Assembly (NCBI RefSeq): GCF_027579695.1
Contig: NC_083576.1
Span: 40,218,760 to 40,282,759 of the forward strand
Source of the DNA: Neoarius graeffei
Lineage: Eukaryota; Chordata; Actinopteri; Siluriformes; Ariidae
Direction of reading: 5' to 3'
Length of the DNA stretch: 64,000 nucleotides
Notes under the pieces: model-generated
The model's database searches: none
What the model saw: only the letters and a program-made list of their open reading frames with translations
What the model was told of the DNA's origin: nothing
Program-made: the position numbers and the translations under genes
Shown here: positions 10,936 through 20,308 of the stretch, piece after piece
Numbering within the stretch: position 1 is the first letter of the stretch
Layout: every line of letters starts with the position of its first letter

Positions 10936-12537
10936 ATGGAACCAACTAAGAATGTTAATGATTTCTTGGCTGTGCCGTCTGTGGAATTATTAAATGTGTG
11001 TTCATGTGAAGAGGTTGTAGCACTCGCTGCACATTATAAAACTGATGTAGGTGATAAGCATATGACTGAGAACATGAAGTGCATTCTAAGGGAGGCGCTC
11101 AATTTGAAGCGAGAAGATCTCGAAGAGTCAACTTCACAGGCAGTTGCTAGAGATTTGGATAGTTCGGGGCGAGGAAATGCCGCAGAGTCCAGTTCACAGG
11201 CTGGAGCTTTGGATAGTTCGGGAGGGCTGTCTTATGAGGAGCGCAAAAACATTGTTGGAATTGGAGGTAGAAATCAGGCAGAATGAGGTAAAGAGACTGG
11301 AGATAGAGGAACGAATGCGCCGTCTAGCCATACAGGGTGGGGCTGGTCAAGGAGTTGTACGTTCCTTTGATGTTTCAGGTAATATGAAGTTAGTTCCTCA
11401 GTTTTCTGATCGAGATCCAGACACCTTTTTTTCACTGTTTGAGCGTGTGGCAGACAATAGGGGATGGTCTGATGCTGAACGCACATTGTTGTTGCAAAGT
11501 ACCTTGACTGGAAAGCTCAAGAGGCTTATTGTGCGCTCTCAGTCGCTGAAAGCAGAGTTTATGCATCAGTTAAGGCAGCTGTTTTAAAGGCCTATGAATT
11601 GATTCCAGAAGCTTATCGATTAAAATTTAGGACTTGGAAGCGGTCTGAAAAGCAGACTCACATGGAGTTTGCTAGGGAATTAACAAAACACTTTAATAGG
11701 TGGCGCTAATCTCTTAAAGTTACTGATTATGGGGCGTTGTGTGATCTGGTTGTCTTGGAGCAATTTAAGAACACTCTATCTAGTCGTATAGCCACATATG
11801 TCAGTGAACATCAAGTGAAAACTGCCTCTGAAGCTGCCCAGTTGGCTGATGAATACACTTTGGTGCATCGTGAGCGTGAGTATAAAATCCAGGGTGCCTT
11901 TAAAGGAGATCCTACTAGATCTTTCTCTTTTAAAGAAGGTGAGTTTAAAAGATGTTCCAGTTCGTTTTCCCCTGTAAACAATCGTGTGGAGGAAGTAACA
12001 TCATCTGGTAAGCATAATGACTATAAGCCTGTTCAGAGTTCTTATGACCGCAATAAAATATGCAATTATTGCAAAAATAGAGGACATTATAAGTCAGATT
12101 GTCTGAAGAAAGGTAAAGCAATGAATGCGTTAGCTGCCCAGGCAAAACCTGTTATGGCTGCTGCCCCTATGGAAGCCCCAGTAGCTCCAACTAATGTTGG
12201 AGTTATTAGTGTGAAGTCAGACTCTTCTCATTCATGTCCTTGTGCTTCTCTCTGTGCCTCTCCCTGTGTTTCTTCTCAGGAGCTGGTGAGTGTTGGCCCG
12301 GAAGGTCCAGATTTTTCCGCTTTTGTGTCTGAAGGCTTTGTATCATTGGTGGCGGGTGGTGCACGAGTCCCGGTAAAGATTCTTCGGGATACAGGTTCAT
12401 TCGACTCTTTTGTGGTGGGTTCTGTCTTACCATTTGCTCAGTGTTCAGATACTGGGGATAGAATACTGATATGTGGTATGGGGTTGAATGTGTTACCTGT
12501 GCCTGTACACAGGCTGATGCTGGACTGTATTTATTAA
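10936..12537 (+). pseudogene. gag: Gmr1 gag with SCAN-like region and protease start
   Basis: Begins 'MEPTKNVNDFLAVPSVELLN'. Three frames must be combined: 10936-11286, 11144-11587 and 11737-12537. The middle holds 'YELIPEAYRLKFRTWKR' and 'LVVLEQFKNTLSSRIATYV', which match the SCAN domain of vertebrate zinc-finger proteins; SCAN is thought to derive from Gmr1 gag. A CCHC knuckle 'CNYCKNRGHYKSDC' follows at about 12060, then the protease triad 'DTGS' at about 12389. The frameshifts make it inactive. Confidence 0.82.
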
Positions 12538-12550
12538 AGGGGAAGTCACT

Positions 12551-15500
12551 ATGGATGTTCGCCCTGTTTTGCCGGTTCAGGGTGTTCATGTTCTGTTGGG
12601 GAACCAGTTGGCTGGTAGCCAGGTGTTTGCCCATTTGCCATCTTTGGTGGTAGCTGCTACTCCTCTTTCCAATAGGCCTGATGAAGACGCTCAGTCTTTT
12701 TCGGAGGTTTTTTCAGCATGTGAGGTTACCCGTGCCATGGCTGGAGCTAAGTCTGAATTAGAGGCTGATGACCCTGTTGACGAATTGAATATGTCTCATG
12801 TGCCTGTTTCTAGCTCATTGTTTGGCTCCCGCAGTGAATTGGCATCTGAACAAAGAGCTGATCCAACAGTTAGTGAGCATTTTGATCGAGTTCTGTCTAC
12901 GGGTGATGTGGATAGTGCTAGCAGGGGGTATTTATTGCAGGATGGGCTTTTGGTGAGAAAATGGGTGCCGCATGGACAAGATTTTCTTGGTGAGGCTGTG
13001 TTTCAGATTGTGGTCCCTCAGAAGTTTTGGGAGGAAGTTCTGCGTACATCTCACGATCAGTCTGGGCATATGGGTGTCCGGAAAACCTACGAGAATATGC
13101 TGAGGTATTTCTTTTGGCCCCGTCTGAAACGTGATGTGTCTGCCTATATTAAGACTTGCCATACCTGCCAGGTGACAGGGAAACCTAATCAGACTATTAG
13201 TCCAGCTCCCCTATCACCTATTCCAGCTATAGCTCAACCATTTGAACATCTGATCATTGATTGTGTCGGACAAATACCTACTTCTAAGTCAGGTTGTAAG
13301 TATTTGCTTACAGTAATGTGTCAGGCCACCAGATACCCTGCTGCATATCCTCTGCGGGTCATTAAGACCAAGTCGGTGGTTAAGGCCCTAACACAGTTCA
13401 TATCTATCTTTGGTATTCCGAAGGTTATACAGAGCGACCGTGGGTCAAACTTCTCCTCGAAGATGTTCTCTCAGGTGCTGCAACAGCTTCGTGTTCAACA
13501 GAGTCAGTCTTCTGCATATCATGCGGAGAGTCAAGGCGCTTTAGAGCGTTTTCACCAGACGTTAAAGTCTCTGTTACGTAGCTATTGTGTTCAACTAGGG
13601 GAAGACTGGGAGGAGGGGTTACTCTGGCTCTTGTTAGCCGCGAGGGAGGTTGTGCAAGAGAGTACGGGTTTCAGTCCGAACGACTTGGTCTTTGGCCACA
13701 CTGTACGTGGGCCATTGGCCTTACTTGCTGATTCTGTGGCACTCCCTGAGCCTCCTCAGAACATTATCGATTATGTGAATGGTTTCAGGCACCGTTTATT
13801 CTTGGCTGGGGAAAAAGCTCGGAAGCTGTTGACCTCCTCCCAGGTCAAGATGAAACGTCTATATGACAGGAAAGCGGAGGTACGTGAGTTTAGTCCTGGT
13901 GATCAGGTCCTTGCCCTGCTTCCTGTTGTGAATTCCCCGTTTCAGGCAAAGTTTTTTGGACCCTTGACTGTTCTTCGTAAGTTGTCTGATTTAAATTATT
14001 TGGTGGAGACTCCAAGTCGTAGGCGTAAAAATCAAGTGTGCCATGTGAATCTGCTAAAACCCTATTTCTCTTGGGAGGCACATTCTTCTGTGGCAGGGGA
14101 GGGTATGCAGCCTAGTGCTAGTCCTGCACTCACGGTGAATACGGTGAGAGAGTATTTGGTTGGTGAGGTGGTGGGATTAGATGATGATGGGGTGATGGCT
14201 CCGGATGAATGTAGATTACGGGGTCGATTTAAGAACTCCGAGACCCTGTCTTGTCTTGATTCTGCCTTCGGGTACTTGTCTCCTGAGCGTTCAGCTGAGC
14301 TGTGTGCTCTAATTAGGGAATATCCATGTTTGTTTAATGATGTCCCTTCTCGCACTACGCTTATAGAGCATGACATCGATGTTGGGGAGGCAAAGCCTAT
14401 CCGGCAACGCTTCTACAGAGTGTCAGAGCAAAAGCATCAGGTAATGGAGTCTGAGGTGAAGTATATGCTTGATAATGGCATTGCTCAGCAGTCATCATCT
14501 GGTTGGGCTTCTCCTTGCTTAATTGTGGATAAAGCTGACAAAAGTCCGAGGTTCTGTACAGACTATCGGAAAGTTAACAGTGTGACGAAGCCAGATGCCT
14601 ATCCGTTGCCGCGGATCGAAGACTGCGTAGACCGTGTTGGGTCCGCCGTCTTCGTCAGCAAGTTTGACTTGCTGAAAGGCTATTGGCAGGTCCCCTTGAC
14701 TCCCCGTGCGAGAGAGATATCTTCATTTATAACTCCTTTTGGTTTATTCTCTTACTCAGTTATGAGTTTTGGACTTCGGAACGCTCCGGCAACGTTTCAA
14801 CGTTTGATGAACGCTGTTGTCGGAGGCATAGAGGGCTGTTCAGTGTACCTGGACGATGTGGTGGTCCATAGTAACACCTGGGAAAACCATGTCGTCCAGA
14901 TTTGTCAACTTTTTGACCGCTTGTGTGATGCCAATCTGACAGTCAACTTGGCAAAGTGTGAGTTTGCCAAGGCGACTGTCACATATCTGGGTAAGCAAGT
15001 TGGCCAAGGCCAGGTTCGACCGGTACAGGAGAAGGTTGTTGCGATAGGGCAATACCCTGTCCCGGCGACCAAGAAAGATCTGATGCGTTTTCTGGGTCTG
15101 GTAGGGTACTACCGCAGTTTTTGTAGGAATTTTTCTGCAGTGGTGGCACCCCTGACAGACCTGTTAAAGGCAAAAGCTAAATATATCTTGTCAACTTCTT
15201 GCCAACAGGCATTCGACAATGTTAAAAGTCTCCTCTGTGCTGCCCCTGTCCTTGCAGCTCCACGTGTGGATTGTCCCTTTGAACTGCAGGTGGACGCCAG
15301 TGACCGTGGAGCAGGTGTGGTGCTGGTTCAATCTGATGATAATGGGGTGCAGCGTCCTGTGAGTTACTTCTCAAGGAAATTTAACAGCTATCAGTTAAAC
15401 TACTCTGTAATTGAGAAGGAGGCGCTGGCACTGGTGTGGTCACTGCAGCACTTTGAAGTGTACGTAGACTCTGCTGCTCCTTTGGTGGTCTATACAGACC

Positions 15501-15655
15501 ATAATCCACTGGTTTTCCTTAATTCATTGTCCTGTCCAAATCGTAGACTGATGAGATGGTTTTTGTTCTTACAGTCATATTGTTTAGAAATTCGCCACAT
15601 TAAGGGAAAGGATAACATTGTGGCTGACGCCTTATCACGGGCAGCTTGCCAGTGA
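12551..15655 (+). CDS. pol: Gmr1 pol: integrase, reverse transcriptase, RNase H (intact frame)
   Basis: 1034 codons without a stop. Near residues 160-205 is an HHCC finger (H-x4-H, 'CHTC'); integrase DD35E follows with D in 'IIDCVG' (about 236), D in 'SDRGSNF' and E in 'GALERFHQ', 35 residues apart; a GPY/F-like module lies near 480. The RT follows, with 'FDLLKGYWQVPL' (about 702) and catalytic 'YLDD' (about 764), then RNase H with 'VDASDRGAG', 'EKEALALVW' and 'YTDHNPL'. Integrase before RT is the reverse of ordinary gypsy. The ATG at 12551 probably is not the natural start: protease sequence runs into it from upstream after a one-base frame change near 12535. Confidence 0.92.
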   Translation: MDVRPVLPVQGVHVLLGNQLAGSQVFAHLPSLVVAATPLSNRPDEDAQSFSEVFSACEVTRAMAGAKSELEADDPVDELNMSHVPVSSSLFGSRSELASEQRADPTVSEHFDRVLSTGDVDSASRGYLLQDGLLVRKWVPHGQDFLGEAVFQIVVPQKFWEEVLRTSHDQSGHMGVRKTYENMLRYFFWPRLKRDVSAYIKTCHTCQVTGKPNQTISPAPLSPIPAIAQPFEHLIIDCVGQIPTSKSGCKYLLTVMCQATRYPAAYPLRVIKTKSVVKALTQFISIFGIPKVIQSDRGSNFSSKMFSQVLQQLRVQQSQSSAYHAESQGALERFHQTLKSLLRSYCVQLGEDWEEGLLWLLLAAREVVQESTGFSPNDLVFGHTVRGPLALLADSVALPEPPQNIIDYVNGFRHRLFLAGEKARKLLTSSQVKMKRLYDRKAEVREFSPGDQVLALLPVVNSPFQAKFFGPLTVLRKLSDLNYLVETPSRRRKNQVCHVNLLKPYFSWEAHSSVAGEGMQPSASPALTVNTVREYLVGEVVGLDDDGVMAPDECRLRGRFKNSETLSCLDSAFGYLSPERSAELCALIREYPCLFNDVPSRTTLIEHDIDVGEAKPIRQRFYRVSEQKHQVMESEVKYMLDNGIAQQSSSGWASPCLIVDKADKSPRFCTDYRKVNSVTKPDAYPLPRIEDCVDRVGSAVFVSKFDLLKGYWQVPLTPRAREISSFITPFGLFSYSVMSFGLRNAPATFQRLMNAVVGGIEGCSVYLDDVVVHSNTWENHVVQICQLFDRLCDANLTVNLAKCEFAKATVTYLGKQVGQGQVRPVQEKVVAIGQYPVPATKKDLMRFLGLVGYYRSFCRNFSAVVAPLTDLLKAKAKYILSTSCQQAFDNVKSLLCAAPVLAAPRVDCPFELQVDASDRGAGVVLVQSDDNGVQRPVSYFSRKFNSYQLNYSVIEKEALALVWSLQHFEVYVDSAAPLVVYTDHNPLVFLNSLSCPNRRLMRWFLFLQSYCLEIRHIKGKDNIVADALSRAACQ

Positions 15656-16065
15656 CTGCTGGTGTGTCTATGATAACTCTGTGGTGGTTCTCCCTTGTCT
15701 ATTCTGCGCTCTGTCTTCCACTCTTAAACCGCTCCTCTAGGTACCAGGGGTTGCTGGGTTGATAGATGGAGGCGGTAGTTAGACATGGGTAAGTCTCCGA
15801 AATTGGGTGAGTCATAGCACGCGTCCATACATACAGTCATACAGATACATGCACCCTGTACCGTACATATTGTACATAAGTAGCATTGCACAATAATGAT
15901 TGAATTATTGCGATGGTGGTTGGGTCTCACTGTGATTTGTTAGACTATATTATTGAGTATTGTATTGCTTGGTGGTTTTGTTTTGTTGTTTAACCTGAAT
16001 TCTGCTGTTTTCGTGGTACCCCGTGTTGTGCTTCCTGGTGTGAGCTCTGCCCTTATGGAGGGGGG
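15656..16065. other. Gmr1 3' untranslated region
   Basis: No ORF. Ends in TTATGGAGGGGGG, the purine tract before the 3' LTR. Confidence 0.5.
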
Positions 16066-16478
16066 TGTCACGGCCCGGTAGGGTGGCCGTGGGATCTCTC
16101 CCATGTAGAGGTGCAGAGCTCCACCAGGGCACCAGGTGTCCCTCTGTAGTTTCGTCTAATAGGTGGAGTTGGACGAGGAAGCCAGGCTGGCTGCTGGTTG
16201 GTCGACACCAAGGGCCCGGTGGAGGCTGACTGTTTTAAAATGGATGGCTGCCAGTCTACCCTACCTCTCTCCCGACGCTGGCGTTTCGTTCGGTGCCTGC
16301 TGGATTGCAGGCCTAACACTGGCCAGGGCGTAGCTCTGCTTCTTTAGTTTGTTTGTGTTTTTGCTTGTAGATCTACAATTCTGTAAATATAGTATTTTTA
16401 TAAATAAATTATATTTGTTATACCGCAACTCCCGTGTATCTTCCAAAGTTTTGTCCAGTACAAAGTTAGACTGTGACA
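16066..16478 (+). repeat. Gmr1 3' LTR
   Basis: 413 bp, TGTCACGG...AGACTGTGACA, closely matching the 5' LTR. AATAAATT lies near 16403 and could serve in polyadenylation. Confidence 0.9.
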
Positions 16479-17860
16479 CATTAGACATTGTTGCTCAAGG
16501 CTTACCTGCGTGTCTGGGGGCTGTCTCCGCATGTGCTTTGATGGTTTTAGATGCGGAAAAATTGGTTTTGTCTCACCCACTGATCTTGCACTCGTCACAT
16601 CAAGTTAAACAGGTGTTGCAAAATTTACAGACCCATTAAATTAATTTATCAGTAATTTAATAGATAATTAAATTAACATATGACTATTTATTCTCTGTTC
16701 TAATAACAATCTCGAAATTCGTGTCACATCCTCTTTTGATAATGTAGGTCACGCTCTCGCACGCCTCCTTAATTCTCGGGATGATACTTGGGATGACATT
16801 AATATTGTCTGTCTAAAAATTGTACATACTACTAGTATCAGGTCTGATCTCTCCTCCAGCCCTCTAGGGATGGGGGAAGTACTCTTTGTTGATGGTTCTT
16901 GTTCTAAACGGTTCTTGTTTTATAATTTATGATATTTATCATACCTCTGTGGTTATTCTGTGTGTTCAATCAATATCAGCCTGATATTCTGCATGAGACA
17001 TACACTCTTCCTTTATCATTTGATTTTTGTCATCTTGATTGTGGACAAATTCTCTAAATGGATAGAAGTTTTTTTTTCCTGTTTTCGAGAGAACGCGAAG
17101 GTAGTTCACTCGTACTCTGGCAAAAGAAATAATACCTAGTTATAATAATGATACATTTTATTTATAAGTGCCTTTCAAGGTACCCAAGGACACTGGACAG
17201 TAAAAAAGAAAAACAAACAATAAAAGCACAACAATAAAATAACAATAAAATAATAAGAAATCAATAATAATTATTGTTATAGTTATGGGGTTTCAAATGC
17301 CATAGACTCAGACAAAGGTACCCGTTTTACCTCAAAAGTCACACAAAACCCTTTGTAAGTATCTCTAAACTAAACTGGTGTTTTCACATTCCTCAATCCT
17401 CTGGTATCGTAGAACATACTAATCGAACATTGAAAGACAAATTAATTAAGGTCATGCAGGACACAGGTTTGGCTCTGTAATCCATAAGTCATTCTGGCTG
17501 AAATTCGCATGACACCAAGAAATTATTTTTGGAAGACCTTTCCCTCTCCCCTGGAAGAAGGGAACTCCGGCTCCGGGTACCTCTGATTTGAAAATGCATA
17601 TGGATGAGTATTCTGCAGCCCTTATAGATAAGTTGTATAAAATTTGTACCAAGGTCAATAGTACAATATTATCTCCACCACACACCCCTTTCACGTGGGA
17701 GACAAGTGCTGGTGTGACTTTTTAAAGTAATGATTTGGACAATTGGGAAAACCTAGATATAGTGGGCCTGCAGACATAGTCGCCATTACTTTTACTGCTG
17801 TTTTAACTGATCTTTTTCCACAGTGGATCCATGCCACGCGATTGAAGAAGGCTCTATAAC
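16479..17860 (+). pseudogene. pol: ERV pol fragment, RNase H and integrase part
   Basis: Continues the ERV pol after the Gmr1 insertion. 'QGLPACLGAVSACALMVLDA' (16495-16555) matches the connection region; 'LFVDGSC' (about 16884) is the RNase H start. Integrase motifs: 'DKFSKWIEV' (about 17042), 'DSDKGTRF' (about 17308), 'PQSSGIVEHTNRTLK' (about 17390-17435), each in separate frames. Stops and indels throughout, plus a short retroposon insert near 17138-17290. Confidence 0.75.
17138..17290. mobile_element. Short LINE-tail-like insert in ERV integrase
   Basis: 'ACATTTTATTTATAAGTGCC' followed by 'TTTCAAGGTACCCAAGG' and an A-rich AATAAA-type tail looks like the 3' end of a fish LINE. It separates the first and second integrase motifs. 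Confidence 0.45.
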
Positions 17861-18035
17861 AAAGTTGTGTTACAATGACAAGTTTGCTGCTATTAACGCT
17901 TTTTTGTGTCCCTATCTAGTCTCCCTCTGGCCAGTTTTCTCTCTCTCTGTCTCTCTATTTCTGAGCTCTACACAGATTCGACTGAGAATCCTCAAGATGT
18001 TGTGAACAAAGAGGGGAAGAGATCTTGCGCCCTGT

Positions 18036-18491
18036 TTGGAACCAATCATCCTCACTACAACCATGACAGTCCTCATCACGGGTTTTGTGGCTTCATCTTT
18101 GCTCGGGGCATGGCTACCTGCCCGAGCCTTCGTGACTGCTTCATCTTTGCTCGGGGCAGGGTTACCTGCCCGAGCCTTCTGGACCACTTCATTGCTCGGA
18201 GCAGGGTTACCCGCTCGAGCTGGACTTCGAGACAACATCTTCTGGACTAACTTCGCTAACTGGACTGCACAAGCGCACACCACACGAATGTGTTATGTCT
18301 GTCATCTGATGCCGTTTTCTACTATTATTACACATCTCTATGCTCTGAAACTCTGTATTCTTACAGGACTCTGTTTTCACTATAGGTTGATATGCCTTCT
18401 AATTTCATTTTCCCTCACTGTTTTAGAACAAATTACTCTGAAGGAAGTAGCGTGTATTTGGGACAAATTAAGAGGTTTTGAGTTTCTCTAA
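18036..18491 (+). pseudogene. env: Truncated ERV env remnant
   Basis: 151-codon ORF. Hydrophobic beginning, three copies of a 15-16-residue repeat, then 'FWTNFANWTAQAH' and 'CYVCHLMP', resembling the amino-terminal surface-protein region of gamma/epsilon-type env. Surface core, fusion peptide and transmembrane part are absent: the frame ends 190 bp before the LTR. Not able to give a full envelope. Confidence 0.5.
18090..18221 (+). repeat. Triple hairpin repeat in the env remnant
   Basis: About 48-bp unit, three times. Each holds an inverted repeat: GCTCGGGGCA...TGCCCGAGC at 18101-18127 and 18149-18175, and GCTCGGAGCA...GCTCGAGC at 18194-18220. The third unit changes both arms (G to A, C to T) so pairing is mostly kept. 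Confidence 0.6.
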
Positions 18492-18666
18492 GCTCCGGTG
18501 AGGTGGGACGGGGGCTGATCGGACGTGCCCGCCCTCTGAGGACCAATATACGTCAAGAAGGGCAAAGATTAACTCAAGATTAATTCTTGATGTAATCACA
18601 TATATGATCATGAGGTGATAATGATCAAATATGATCCTAGGATTTGATAATAGTGATACTATTATC

Positions 18667-18679
18667 AAAGGGGGGGGAT
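18667..18679 (+). other. ERV polypurine tract
   Basis: AAAGGGGGGGGAT immediately before the 3' LTR, the usual plus-strand primer site of retroviruses. Confidence 0.7.
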
Positions 18680-19624
18680 TGTTAGGTTTATATAAGTATT
18701 ATTCTTGACCAAGAAGGCAGTAATATATTTGTGACGAAATTAAGGATTAATTTCTGTCAGTTAAAATGACCTTATGTCTCGGCTGGACATCGTTTGGGAA
18801 CATTTTGTTTATTTTGATATGAAATGTGTATTTTTGATATGAGATGTGTCTGAATGGCGACAGGGTCTGCGATGATATCACACACACAATGGCCTTTGAT
18901 ATCACACACAACCATAGCCAACGTGTATTGGGAATTAAAAGTTAGATCTAAGATGCATTCAATGATTTAAGTTAGTTTTATAGTTTTAAGTTAGTTTTAT
19001 AATTACAGAATATAATTTAGGGTTGTTAAGACCTTATGATTCTAATGTTAAGACTTCATGAGTTTAATCCTGAATCCTGTTTGACCTTTCTCTGGTGAAG
19101 TAGCATTTCTTTGTTTTGCCAGACATATTCTTTGTTTCGTATGACTGTCTTTGTTTAGGTTTGTTCTTATTTTCTTATAACATATCTTTGTTGAAAGATT
19201 CCGTATGTGCGTAAGCAATGTTTGTACCTTGCTATCATGTCATATGATCAGAAATGTTATGTTATGATTATTTGACCTGCCCCAAGATCAAGCTGCTCAC
19301 TTCCTCGCAAGTCGACCACACACACATACATCTGAACATTCCATCAGAACAGTGATGTAATTAAGATGACACAGACACAGATATCAAAATGATGTCACTC
19401 ACTCACACCCTCCCATAGACACACACACACACATTCGACAGACACAATAGCCGTTTAGAGAGATTATAATTTATTATAAAAGGTGTTTGTAATCTTTCAT
19501 CTTTGGCGAGAATACTGTGATTAAACAGCAGTGAAACCGATCTCTGGTTCTCTGTTTTTTTGCGGTGTTCTGTCCCAGAATTCAAGAAGTAAGTTGACTG
19601 TTTCCGACTGGGTGAACCCCAACA
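18680..19624 (+). repeat. ERV 3' LTR
   Basis: Starts TGTTAGG directly after the purine tract and ends ACCCCAACA, one base different from the 5' copy. It lies about 590 bp upstream of the AIPL1-like start codon, so its promoter could affect that gene. Confidence 0.88.
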
Positions 19625-19930
19625 CCCATATTTTAAAACAACAGACCTACACACCTCCACATTGTGTCTTTAAATATGCATTTTTCTGTTTATTTTAAAC
19701 TTTCATATATTGCAATTTACCCCTGAGATTATGCCTGAGAAAATGTTAATGTAACTTTTATGATTATATCTAACTGAACAGTAACTCTGGCCACAACCAT
19801 CAACTCTCCAGCTGACCTAAGATTTACCTATTTTTTCATAGCTCATTCTGTGCTAGTTTGAAGCCTCATGATAAGCATGCACATTCAGATTCTACAGTCT
19901 TTGTAGAACTGGTGACTTCTAGAAGGAAAT

Positions 19931-20044
19931 TAATCCCCTGCATTCTGAGTTCCAACTTCACCCATGCCTCTACTTGTTCCTGGGGATTACAGTTGGGGGA
20001 TTATCTGAGACAGATTAAAGTGGCCATCCTCAACCTGCTAATCC
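19931..20044 (+). promoter_or_regulatory. Cluster of four CRX/OTX-type sites upstream of the AIPL1-like gene
   Basis: The core TAATCC or its complement GGATTA occurs at 19931-19936, 19984-19989, 19998-20003 and 20039-20044, about 170-280 bp before the ATG. CRX and OTX factors bind this core and drive photoreceptor genes, AIPL1 among them. The core is short and can occur by chance; the density next to this particular gene is the argument. Confidence 0.45.
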
Positions 20045-20212
20045 AGCCATCTGTCAGAAAGCAGTCTGCTGTTTCTAGTGTGTTCTTTTCTTCTGGATGT
20101 TAATTAACTGAGTGCAGAGGATTTACCATAGACACACACAGCACACTTATTTATTCAGACTTTCACATTGAGTGCTTTCCATGGTCTCTTGTGTTTAAAA
20201 ACATCTTTAAAA

Positions 20213-20308
20213 ATGGAGAAAACCTATCTGTTTAACCATCCTGGACTGAAAAAGACGATTCTGCATGGTGGCCGGGGTCCTCTACCTCACTTTCCAAATG
20301 GTACAAAG
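20213..20308 (+). CDS. aipl1-like: AIPL1-like exon 1
   Basis: Codes residues 1-32. The start is the first ATG of the frame, and the exon has 32 codons like human AIPL1 exon 1. It includes '[10 protein letters not shown]', the conserved beginning of the FKBP-like domain. The donor is AAG|GTAGGA, phase 0. Confidence 0.85.

Larger units (their letters stand above)
7660..16478 (+). mobile_element. Gmr1-type Ty3/gypsy retrotransposon
   Basis: LTRs at 7660-9020 (about 395 bp after removing a hAT insert) and 16066-16478 begin TGTCACGG and end GTGACA. The target duplication CATT is at 7656-7659 and 16479-16482. The primer site TGGGGGCTCG starts two bases after the 5' LTR; a G-rich purine tract precedes the 3' LTR. 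Gag has a SCAN-like region; pol order is protease, integrase, RT, RNase H, the arrangement of the Gmr1 clade. It is inserted into the ERV pol. Confidence 0.92.
691..19624 (+). mobile_element. Class I endogenous retrovirus, heavily interrupted
   Basis: Flanked by two LTRs of the same family (691-1671 and 18680-19624) that start TGTTAGG and end CCTAACA or CCAACA. A primer site follows the 5' LTR and a purine tract precedes the 3' LTR. Pol fragments at 6886-7659 and 16479-17860 carry RT, RNase H and integrase motifs of the gamma/epsilon-retrovirus type; an env remnant lies at 18036-18491. The gag part is missing or unrecognisable. Insertions inside include 3368-4385, 5029-6009 and the Gmr1 element 7660-16478. 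No clear target duplication flanks the LTRs. The copy is broken in every gene. Confidence 0.85.

Noticed and set aside
12551..15655. 1034-codon ORF as a host gene
   Set aside because: It has integrase, RT and RNase H motifs and lies between matching LTRs with a target duplication, so it is element pol.
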